DNA of 22,531 nt from a virus, in IMG/VR virus record IMGVR_UViG_3300011114_000314, positions 1-22,531 of that record. The stretch is one strand, 5' to 3'. The position numbers and the translations under genes were made by a program. The notes below the pieces were generated by a model. The model was not told where the DNA came from, ran no database searches, and saw nothing but the letters and a program-made list of their open reading frames with translations. Positions within the stretch are counted from its first letter, which is position 1. The number at the start of each line of letters is the position of its first letter. Below are positions 7,964-14,415 of this stretch, in pieces.

Positions 7964-8308
7964 ATGGCAATTGCACGGTTTGAAAATCTGAATGTTAATA
8001 ATCTTACCTTTGGTAAATCAACTTTTGGTGAGCAAAGCACGACTCAATCTTTATGGTTTACAACCCGTGGCCGTGTTCATTCTGTTGCCAACCATGTCAA
8101 GATCACAGACAAATATCGTGTCTACTCTGACATTGTGGAATTCACATTAAATTACACGCCAAACATTAAAACAATTATTGACAATCAAAATGCGTATTCA
8201 ATTACCTGGCGCGGTTTTGATTGGCGCATTGACAATGTTCGCGAAGCAGATGATCGAATGACAGCAATGATCATGTGTGTTCGCAATGATCCTGTGGTGG
8301 CGGTGTAA
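7964..8308 (+). CDS. Head closure / head-tail joining protein
   Basis: A 114-residue, beta-rich protein whose second half (YRVYSDIVEFTLNYTP, then YSITWRGFDWRIDNVRE, then AMIMCVRNDP) has the strand pattern of the phage head-tail joining family (PF05521 type). Such proteins form the stopper ring that plugs the head after packaging. It directly abuts the connector stop (TAAATG) and shares one base with the next gene. The assignment rests on this pattern and gene order; family similarity is moderate. Confidence 0.65.
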   Translation: MAIARFENLNVNNLTFGKSTFGEQSTTQSLWFTTRGRVHSVANHVKITDKYRVYSDIVEFTLNYTPNIKTIIDNQNAYSITWRGFDWRIDNVREADDRMTAMIMCVRNDPVVAV

Positions 8309-8811
8309 TGGCGACTCAGCAAAATCCGGTCAACTATGCCAAAGCAATTCAGTACCAACTGACCAGCATTGTCACGCCCGTGCCTGTGTATGCGGCATTC
8401 AACCGTAACTTTGCAACTGAACAAAAATTTGTCACTTGGATGCTTCGCAATGTTCATCAGCCTGTCTATACAGGTGGGAATCAAGCCAATAAAGGCATTG
8501 ACAGGCCAACATTTCAAATTTCAATTTTTACCCAAGTGATTGAGGATGGGTTTACAATATCCAATCAAATTTTGCAGTCGCTGCATGGCTACTCAGGATT
8601 TTTTGGTGCAACCACTGGGTGGATCAATGCTGCAGGTCAATTTGTAACTTGGACAAATGTTGCTCTTGACACAATAGGCTGGACATCACCAAACACTGGC
8701 ACAGGGTTTTATATTTCGAAAGCTGATGTCCATTGGCTTTACAATTCATACGACAATGAGCAGAAATTGGCGCAAGTGTTTTTAGATTGCACCCTCGACA
8801 TTCCAACATAA
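8308..8811 (+). CDS. Tail terminator (DUF3168-like)
   Basis: A 167-residue protein at the position of the tail terminator, the ring that caps the finished tube and docks to the head. The pattern agrees with DUF3168-like proteins: an N-terminal helix (YAKAIQYQLTSIV) before a short strand (VPVYAAF), a beta hairpin with RPTFQISIFTQVIEDG, and a following helix (TISNQILQSLHGYSG). The C-terminal part (DVHWLYNSYDNEQKLAQVFLD) completes a sheet. It overlaps the preceding gene by one base. HK97 gp10, which normally sits just before this gene, is found later, at 11489. Function is inferred from fold pattern plus order. Confidence 0.6.
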   Translation: MATQQNPVNYAKAIQYQLTSIVTPVPVYAAFNRNFATEQKFVTWMLRNVHQPVYTGGNQANKGIDRPTFQISIFTQVIEDGFTISNQILQSLHGYSGFFGATTGWINAAGQFVTWTNVALDTIGWTSPNTGTGFYISKADVHWLYNSYDNEQKLAQVFLDCTLDIPT

Positions 8812-8845
8812 AACACCCCAAACTACTTTTTGAAGGAACTGAAAA

Positions 8846-9340
8846 ATGGCTCTGCCTAATAAAATTCTTCCCGGCTTTAGCGCCTCAATGTATGCTCAAC
8901 CGTCAGCCAGTCCGACGCCTTTGACCCTGGCGCAACTGTCTCTGGTGGCCAGCACATCAGGCATTGCAATATCGGGCAATTTGATGAACATCGAAGCAAT
9001 TCCTGCCTTTGGCCAGGACGATGCTGTGGCATCGTTTACGGTTGCCGGCTCGCGTCAATCTGACAAGCTACCTTCGCAGTCTGCTCCCACTTCAATGACG
9101 ATCACATCCGCATGGAATCCATCGGATGCCGTGACGTTGCTGCTGCGCGGCGATGCTTATAGTGGCACGGTGGATCGCACATTTGTGATTGCTGCCACCG
9201 ACGGCACCAACATTGTCTACTATGCCTTCAACGGGCGAGTTTCACAATTTACTATTGATGCCCAGCCTGGCGCAGAAGCCAAGTGCATGTATTCCATTCA
9301 CCCCCGTGGCAATCTGTACGGGTGGAGCAACAACGCTTAA
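8846..9340 (+). CDS. Major tail tube protein, copy 1
   Basis: A 164-residue tail-tube subunit, lying immediately after the tail terminator as in lambda-like operons. Features: an N-terminal PGFSASMY stretch, the block NIEAIPAFGQDDAVASF, then GSRQSDKLP and APTSMTITSAWNP, a strand-rich middle and a conserved end (FNGRVSQFTIDAQPG and HPRGN-YGWSN). Tube proteins of this class polymerise as hexamer rings around the tape measure. A GAAGGA site lies upstream, in a 34-base gap. Its close paralogue follows within 15 bases. Which of the two forms the bulk of the tube cannot be told from sequence. Confidence 0.85.
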   Translation: MALPNKILPGFSASMYAQPSASPTPLTLAQLSLVASTSGIAISGNLMNIEAIPAFGQDDAVASFTVAGSRQSDKLPSQSAPTSMTITSAWNPSDAVTLLLRGDAYSGTVDRTFVIAATDGTNIVYYAFNGRVSQFTIDAQPGAEAKCMYSIHPRGNLYGWSNNA

Positions 9341-9355
9341 TCAGGAGAAATCATT

Positions 9356-9874
9356 ATGGCAGCACCAGCATTAGTACTACCCGGCTTTAGCGCATCGATG
9401 TGGATGCAGACCGGCGCAACGCCCACAGCGTTCACCACAGCCAACTTGTCTGTTTGGTCAGCGCAAGTGGCCACCCTGGTCGGCACCGTGGCCAACGGCA
9501 CTGGCGCATCTGGCACTGCATTGAATATTGAAGCTGTGCCGGCTTTTGGCCAAGATGACGCAGTGGCCAGTTTCGGTGTGGCAGGGTCACGGCAGTCTGA
9601 CAAAATCCCAACGCAATCGGCACCGACCTCCATGACCATTACTGCAGCCTGGAATCCTTCAGATGCCGGCCTGCTTTTGATTCGTGGTGATGCCTACAGC
9701 GGCGTGATTGATCGCACATTTGTCGTGGCAGCGGTCAGCGGCGTTAGCACGATTGCTTATGCTTTTAATGGTCGCGTGAGCCAATTTACCATTGACGCAC
9801 AGCCTGGTGCCGAGGCCAAGTGCATGTTTACCATCCATCCTCGCGGCAACCAGTATGGCTGGAGCAACACATAA
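9356..9874 (+). CDS. Major tail tube protein, copy 2
   Basis: A 172-residue paralogue of the preceding tube protein, sharing PGFSASM, NIEA-PAFGQDDAVASF, VAGSRQSDK, the TSMTIT-AWNPSDA block, RGDAYSG, DRTFV and a C-terminal stretch of 20 identical residues. It differs mainly by a longer, alanine/glycine/threonine-rich loop near residues 35-52. In the identical 20-residue stretch, 11 of 20 codons differ from copy 1 but all changes are silent, so the duplication is old and both copies are under selection. A strong AGGAG lies ten bases before the ATG. The stop overlaps the next start (TAATG). Possible roles: mixed tube, a specialised ring at one end, or the true tube with copy 1 as accessory. Confidence 0.85.
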   Translation: MAAPALVLPGFSASMWMQTGATPTAFTTANLSVWSAQVATLVGTVANGTGASGTALNIEAVPAFGQDDAVASFGVAGSRQSDKIPTQSAPTSMTITAAWNPSDAGLLLIRGDAYSGVIDRTFVVAAVSGVSTIAYAFNGRVSQFTIDAQPGAEAKCMFTIHPRGNQYGWSNT

Positions 9875-10083
9875 TGACCGCGCTTGATCAAGCGGTGCTT
9901 GATTTGACATCAGCTACTGGAGACTTGGATTTGATTGCCAGGTTTTCAGTAGTTGATGCCAATGAGGTTGCTGACGCATTGTTGACAGTCGAAGCAGACT
10001 CTGCGGAAGGCGTTGCGCTGCGATTGTTGGCCAAATACAACCCAATTGTGCAGACTGTGAAGGTCAGCAAAAAGTCGTTATGA
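9874..10083 (+). CDS. Small helical protein after tail tube genes
   Basis: A 69-residue product of unknown function. The chosen ATG overlaps the tube copy-2 stop by one base (TAATG). An in-frame ATG at 9820 would sit inside the conserved tube-protein end and is unlikely. The sequence is acidic and helical up to about residue 55 (LDLIARFSVVDANEVADALL, then EGVALRLLAKY), ending in a short basic tail (KVSKKSL). It ends with an ATGA overlap with the next gene, so it belongs to the same translated chain. I recognise no family. Position suggests a tail assembly or accessory role. Confidence 0.65.
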   Translation: MTALDQAVLDLTSATGDLDLIARFSVVDANEVADALLTVEADSAEGVALRLLAKYNPIVQTVKVSKKSL

Positions 10084-10466
10084 AATTTAGCGTAGAGCAG
10101 GCCCAGCCCAACCCGGTCAGTGCATTTGCAACTTGCTTGTTGCATAGCGTGACCGGCGCTCATATGCTTCATTTGGCCAGTCGAAGCTTTGCTGAACATA
10201 AGGCGCTGGAAGCCTTCTATTCGGCCATTGGCGACCTGATTGATGGCTTTGTGGAAGCCTACCAAGGCAAATACGCCAATCGCATTTCCTACGTTGCCGG
10301 GTTTGATCTGCCGCCAGGGCCGATGGATTACATGTTGTATCTCAAAGATGAGGTGGCTACTTTGCGAATTGCAAATGGTTTTCCTCAAGATTCAGAACTT
10401 CAGAACATCACTGACGAAATTGCTTCTTTAATTGATGGAACCCTTTATCAACTAACCCTTTTATGA
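10080..10466 (+). CDS. Dps/ferritin-like protein (DUF5856-like)
   Basis: A 128-residue helical protein that resembles a phage family I recall as DUF5856. It carries five residues with the exact spacing of the ferroxidase ligands of Dps proteins: H28, H40, E44, D55 and E59 (E. coli Dps: H51, H63, D67, D78, E82; steps 12, 4, 11, 4 in both). A tyrosine seven residues after the second histidine (Y47) also matches the Dps pattern. Dps-type proteins oxidise and store iron and protect DNA; those with known function are about 150-170 residues, so this one is short, and the C-terminal half (PPGPMDYMLYLKDEV, then two helices) is the less certain part. It overlaps both neighbours by four bases (ATGA), inside the tail operon. 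Iron binding is inference. Confidence 0.65.
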   Translation: MKFSVEQAQPNPVSAFATCLLHSVTGAHMLHLASRSFAEHKALEAFYSAIGDLIDGFVEAYQGKYANRISYVAGFDLPPGPMDYMLYLKDEVATLRIANGFPQDSELQNITDEIASLIDGTLYQLTLL

Positions 10467-10690
10467 CCCAACATACGACAATACAAAATACAAGTGACCT
10501 TCTGAGTTTTTTGGTCAACCAGTCTGAAATTCGAAAAGACTGGTTTGGTTTTACACAGCAGCGAATGACGGCGGTTACACTAGCGCACGAAATTGCTGCA
10601 AGTCATGCTCATCACATGACGCCGGCCCAGGTGGTGGCTTACGCCCTGGCGTTGAATAGCGAAATTTACAACAAAATCATTAAAGGATAA
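10463..10690 (+). CDS. Small unknown protein before tail chaperone
   Basis: A 75-residue protein with an ATGA overlap with the Dps-like gene. It is predicted helical: TSDLLSFLVNQSEI, then TAVTLAHEIAASHAHHMTP with four histidines between about residues 42 and 51, then QVVAYALALNSEIYNKIIKG. No family recognised. The histidines could be a metal site, which would be of interest beside the Dps-like gene, but they are closely packed on one short stretch and this is speculative. Confidence 0.65.
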   Translation: MTQHTTIQNTSDLLSFLVNQSEIRKDWFGFTQQRMTAVTLAHEIAASHAHHMTPAQVVAYALALNSEIYNKIIKG

Positions 10691-10693
10691 AAC

Positions 10694-11146
10694 ATGAGCA
10701 AATTAACTTCCGCTTTCGGTGACTCCAAAGCCCTCCGCATCAAAACCTTCACGCTTGGCGAACATGAATTCAAAGTTCGCGTTCCGTTATCCAAAGAACT
10801 GGATGACATGCAGGCTCGCGTGGCCATTGTCGATAAAGACAAGGCAGAAGCACGCTACACCAAAATGGCTACGCCTTTTCTCAAAGATGACATTGCTGGC
10901 GTCGAGCGCCTGGGCGATGATGTGATTGTGGATGGCCGCTCTTTGCGACAATTGATTCGCACCGTTTCCGAAATGGAAAACAAAATTGTCGAGTACGTCA
11001 AATTGCTGGTGCCGGTTGATGGCACCCTGGACGATTTGACATACGAAGAAATTGAGGCCGAATGGCCGACCCAGGTTCAAATGGAATTGCTTGAAGCAAT
11101 TTCATCAGCCATTCAGCCTGGTTACAAGGACGCAAGAAAAAACTAA
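10694..11146 (+). CDS. Tail assembly chaperone, gpG-like
   Basis: A 150-residue protein in the place of lambda gpG, between tube and tape measure genes. These chaperones coat the tape measure and recruit tube subunits, and are absent from the finished tail. The sequence is acidic and mostly helical (SKELDDMQARVAIVDKDKAE; LRQLIRTVSEMENKIVEYVK; ending TQVQMELLEAISSAIQPGY), and an IKTFTLGEHEFKVRVPLSKE hairpin near the start suits a chaperone of this class. GGAT precedes the ATG. The gene ends at a slippery A AAA AAC directly before its TAA stop, so a fraction of ribosomes should continue into the next frame. Confidence 0.85.
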   Translation: MSKLTSAFGDSKALRIKTFTLGEHEFKVRVPLSKELDDMQARVAIVDKDKAEARYTKMATPFLKDDIAGVERLGDDVIVDGRSLRQLIRTVSEMENKIVEYVKLLVPVDGTLDDLTYEEIEAEWPTQVQMELLEAISSAIQPGYKDARKN

Positions 11147-11204
11147 TTCAGGACATTCACCTACAGGCCAGGGCTTATGTTTTGGCGCATGGAGGATGTC
11201 CTGA
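11137..11204 (+). promoter_or_regulatory. Programmed -1 frameshift signal
   Basis: The heptamer A AAA AAC (11137-11143) is in the correct phase with the gpG-like frame and touches its TAA stop (11144-11146). Starting at 11148 is a stem pairing 11148-11158 with 11194-11204: nine Watson-Crick pairs (11148-11156), then one T-G wobble and one more C-G pair, with the loop between 11159 and 11193. The spacer is four bases. Slippery site plus near downstream structure is the standard -1 signal for tail chaperones. Confidence 0.9.
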
Positions 11205-11487
11205 TGAAATCAATTCGGAAGATTTCAGGAACATTGAAATCTTGTTGAGTGATGGCTTTATTGGCAACAAGGCAATTTTGCTGGCATTGAGTTGTTTGAC
11301 CACTGGTAATCTGAATTCAAAACTCAAACAAACTTTGACGCCCTATACAATAAAAGATGTGCTACCGTCGGTGCATGAATACATTATTCCACCTCAAAGC
11401 GAAGAGGTAAAGCAAGTGCAAGTTCAAAACCAATTGCTTTCGTTCATGCTATCAAGACCTGAATCGAAAGAGCATTTGAAAGTATAA
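11143..11487 (+). CDS. Chaperone frameshift extension, gpT-like
   Basis: A 114-residue reading frame entered by -1 slippage at 11143, giving a G-T-type fusion of 264 residues. The -1 frame is open from 11095 to the stop at 11485-11487. The junction reads ARKN then LIQDIHLQARAYV. As in lambda gpT, the extension is rich in polar helices (NSEDFRNIEILLSDG; KAILLALSCLTTG) and ends near QLLSFMLSRPESKEHLKV. In lambda the fused product binds the tail tube subunit. A TTG at 11182 could give an independent short product but has no good ribosome site, so I treat the region as expressed only by frameshifting. Confidence 0.85.
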   Translation, partial: LIQDIHLQARAYVLAHGGCPDEINSEDFRNIEILLSDGFIGNKAILLALSCLTTGNLNSKLKQTLTPYTIKDVLPSVHEYIIPPQSEEVKQVQVQNQLLSFMLSRPESKEHLKV

Positions 11488-11488
11488 A

Positions 11489-11977
11489 GTGGCCGACTAC
11501 ACCCCAAACAACAGGACGATCAAGCTGGAAGGCTTTGCTGAGTTTGAGGATCAGTTGAAAGCTATGGCCCAGGGGTTTCGGGCCGACACATTGGTCAGGC
11601 GCACTTTGGCTTTAGCGGCCAATGAAGCCATGAAACCTGTTGAACTTGCCGCCAAGACGCTGGCTGCATACGATAGCAAAAACACTTCTGGCGTCCACAT
11701 GCGGGACACCATCCGCACAGATTTCCGAATTCCCAATGAGCGAGATAAAAGATCAGATCATGTAAATGAAACTGATGCGGCTATCGCCATTGTTTCTGTC
11801 AAGCGAAGCGCGGTATCTTTGGCAAATGAATTTGGAACCAGTAAAATGTCTGCACGCCCATTTTTGCGCCCGGCGCTTGACAGCAATGCCGAAACAGTCC
11901 TTGGCGTGTTGAAGGGAAAACTGGCAGAGATTATTCCAGCTTACGCGCTGAAACTATCCAGAAGAAGGAAAAAGTAA
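11489..11977 (+). CDS. HK97 gp10-like tail completion protein
   Basis: A 162-residue protein of the HK97 gp10 family (PF04883 type). Recognised by EFEDQLKAMAQGFRADT near the start, and above all the ending FGTSKMSARPFLRPALDSNA followed by a helix (VLGVLKGKLAEII) and a basic tail (KLSRRRKK). In HK97-type phages this protein takes part in the head-tail junction and is encoded between closure and terminator genes; here it lies between the chaperones and the tape measure. It starts with GTG two bases after the chaperone stop, with no strong ribosome site, so it may depend on translational coupling. It overlaps the tape measure start by one base (TAATG). Confidence 0.85.
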   Translation: MADYTPNNRTIKLEGFAEFEDQLKAMAQGFRADTLVRRTLALAANEAMKPVELAAKTLAAYDSKNTSGVHMRDTIRTDFRIPNERDKRSDHVNETDAAIAIVSVKRSAVSLANEFGTSKMSARPFLRPALDSNAETVLGVLKGKLAEIIPAYALKLSRRRKK

Positions 11978-14406
11978 TGGCTTCAAATAACATTGCGCGA
12001 CTTGGCGTTGTTCTTGGCTTAGATACTGCCGAATTTACGGCTTCTATTGATAAAGCTATTAGCGAAAATAAAAAGCTGGGCCAGGCCATTAAGCGCGACT
12101 CAAACGCCGCTGCTGGAGAAATCATTTCTCTGAAAAATGCCACAGATGATTATGGCAAAACCTTAACCAAGGTTCAATTGATTGAGCGTGAAATCAGTCA
12201 AGGAAAATTTCGATCAGCCACTGATGAAATGAAGAGTCAACTGCTGGCTCAAGCCGCTGCCTATGACCGAATCGCTGCAAGTTCTCTGAAGGCCGCTGGT
12301 GGCCTCACAGCATGGCAAAAACAAGGTCTGATGTACCAGACCACTGACTTCTTCACGCAAGTTGCTTCTGGCCAAAGCATCATGATCGCCGCCATCCAGC
12401 AGGGTGGCCAGTTGAAAGATCAAATGGGTGGCCTGGGCAATATGTTCCGGGTGCTGACGCCATTGATTGTGTCTCCAATGGGCGCTTTGGTGGCATTTGT
12501 CGCAACCCTTGGGCTGGCGGCAACCGCAGCCGTCATGGGTCGAAAAGAGTTTGATGCGCTCAACAACTCATTGATCTTGACTGGCCAGTATTCTGGCGTC
12601 ACGACAGACAGCTTTAAGGTGATGGCCAGCACAATTAGCACGGCCTCTCGCGCCAGCATTGGTGATGCCAAAGATATTTTGAATGCCATGATTGGCTCTG
12701 GCCAATTCATCAATCAAACCTTTGATTCGGTGTCAAAAACTATTCAAAGATTTTCGGAATTAAGTGGCTTGACATCTAAAGAAGCTGCAGCCAAGCTTAT
12801 TCCAACATTGGATGGTTCAGCAGCCAGTGCCAAAAAACTAAACGATCAATACAATTTTTTGACGTTGGCTCAATACAAACAAATTGAAACATTAGAGCGA
12901 CAAAACAAAATGCAAGAGTCAATTATATTGACTTCTGATTTAATGCGCGCTAGTTTTGACAAGACAAAAACAGAACTGGGTTATTTAGATCAAGCATTAG
13001 ATTTTACCAAAAAGAAATGGAGTGAATTCTGGGATGCAGCCATGAATTTTGGCAAACCAGATTCTGTTCCCGATCAAATTAGAACCATTCAAGAACGTAT
13101 CAATGCAATGGTAGGGCGAGGTGCGCCAAAACCACGGCCACTGCTTGGTGATAAAGATGAAAATGTCAAAGCATATGCTGATGAATTAAATCGTCTGGAA
13201 GATCAAAAAGCCAAATTAATTGCAATTTTAGTTAAAGCCAATCAAGACGCTAAAAAGTTAGAAGGCCAAAAGAAAAAAATAGATGTTTATGCTGGCGATG
13301 GTGGTTATCAACATGAATTAAGTCTTAGACAAAGATTTCAAGATGCTCTTGATAATTTGGATTATGACCATAGAAAATCAAATGCTGATGAAGAAAATAA
13401 AATTCAAATTGAATCTTATGAACGTGGCCGTGCGTTGTTGGTTCAATATCATAGAGATATAGAAGGAAAAGATAAAAATTATTTCAAATTGCGACGCGAT
13501 ATTTATATTCAAGAATTGGCTTTAGAAGTTCAGCAATCTGAGAAAAAATTAGAAGATTTTAGGCAAAAAAGATTAAATTTAGAAATTGATGCTGCAGAAG
13601 CAGAGCGCGATGCTCGCAAAAAAATTGCCGACCAAGAAGCAGAAGACAAATTAAAACGATTGATGGATGATGTTGAATATTATCAAAAATCTCACACATC
13701 TAATTTAGAAGCCAAAGACAAGCTTGAAGCCCAAATTAAAATGGTTGGTTGGAGTGAACGCCAGGTTAAACTAGCAGAGTTGGAAGCAAAATATCAAGAA
13801 GACATTCTCAACAATCAAAAGCAATATGGAGACAATTCAGAAGCTTTAGCGGCTCTAAACGCAATGGCTGAAGCCAAAAAGAAAGACGGAATATTGAATA
13901 TTCATTTAACCGATCAATTAAAATATTTGCAATCGATAAACGATGCTGTCTGGAACAACATGACTTCCGCTATTGATGAAATGGTGCAAAATGGCACGAC
14001 ATCATTTAGCAAGCTGACAGAAAGCATCCTGAAAGACTTGTTAAAAATTGAATTGAAAAAGCAAGCCCTGGCGCTGTGGGAAATGGCCAGCGGTGGAAAA
14101 GGCTTCATGGGGATGGTCGGCAAAATCTTTGGCTTTGCCGATGGCGGCGACCCACCAGTTGGCGTGCCTTCAATGGTCGGTGAGCGTGGCCCGGAGTTGT
14201 TTGTTCCCAAGACGGCTGGCACAATTGTGCCAAATCACATGCTGGGCAGCAGCCAGCAAGCACCAACAATCAATTACAATGGCCCCTACATTGCCAGCAT
14301 GAGCGCAATTGATACGCAGTCGGGCCTCCAATTTTTGGCCAAGAACAAACAGTCTGTCTGGTCTGTGTATCAATCGGCCAACCGCAGTATCCCAATGTCA
14401 CGTTAA
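11977..14406 (+). CDS. Tail tape measure protein
   Basis: An 809-residue tape measure of the TMP_2 type. Characteristic block at about residues 117-152: LMYQTTDFFTQVASGQS, IAAIQQGGQLKDQMGG. A hydrophobic stretch at about 159-187 (PLIVSPMGALVAFVATLGLA) is typical and may help DNA cross the inner membrane. From about 390 to 640 it is highly charged and helical, fitting a coiled coil. The C-terminal segment FADGGDPPVGVPSMVGERGP, then ELFVPKTAGTIVPNH, is a classic tape-measure ending. At roughly 0.15 nm per residue the tail would be about 120 nm (inference). AAGGA at 11965-11969 fixes the ATG. The middle is much more A+T-rich than the ends. Confidence 0.95.
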   Translation: MASNNIARLGVVLGLDTAEFTASIDKAISENKKLGQAIKRDSNAAAGEIISLKNATDDYGKTLTKVQLIEREISQGKFRSATDEMKSQLLAQAAAYDRIAASSLKAAGGLTAWQKQGLMYQTTDFFTQVASGQSIMIAAIQQGGQLKDQMGGLGNMFRVLTPLIVSPMGALVAFVATLGLAATAAVMGRKEFDALNNSLILTGQYSGVTTDSFKVMASTISTASRASIGDAKDILNAMIGSGQFINQTFDSVSKTIQRFSELSGLTSKEAAAKLIPTLDGSAASAKKLNDQYNFLTLAQYKQIETLERQNKMQESIILTSDLMRASFDKTKTELGYLDQALDFTKKKWSEFWDAAMNFGKPDSVPDQIRTIQERINAMVGRGAPKPRPLLGDKDENVKAYADELNRLEDQKAKLIAILVKANQDAKKLEGQKKKIDVYAGDGGYQHELSLRQRFQDALDNLDYDHRKSNADEENKIQIESYERGRALLVQYHRDIEGKDKNYFKLRRDIYIQELALEVQQSEKKLEDFRQKRLNLEIDAAEAERDARKKIADQEAEDKLKRLMDDVEYYQKSHTSNLEAKDKLEAQIKMVGWSERQVKLAELEAKYQEDILNNQKQYGDNSEALAALNAMAEAKKKDGILNIHLTDQLKYLQSINDAVWNNMTSAIDEMVQNGTTSFSKLTESILKDLLKIELKKQALALWEMASGGKGFMGMVGKIFGFADGGDPPVGVPSMVGERGPELFVPKTAGTIVPNHMLGSSQQAPTINYNGPYIASMSAIDTQSGLQFLAKNKQSVWSVYQSANRSIPMSR
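13141..13920 (+). other. A+T-rich middle of tape measure
   Basis: Codon choice turns strongly to A/T endings in this part of the tape measure. Hand counts: 17 of 60 bases are G+C in 13201-13260, against 32 of 60 in 12421-12480. Boundaries are by eye. The encoded segment is the long charged helical part. Confidence 0.6.
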
Positions 14407-14415
14407 GGAATCAAA

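Noticed and set aside
11182-11487. Independent gene starting at TTG 11182
   Set aside because: The frame is open well upstream and an in-phase slippery site plus stem joins it to the gpG-like gene; the TTG has no good ribosome site.
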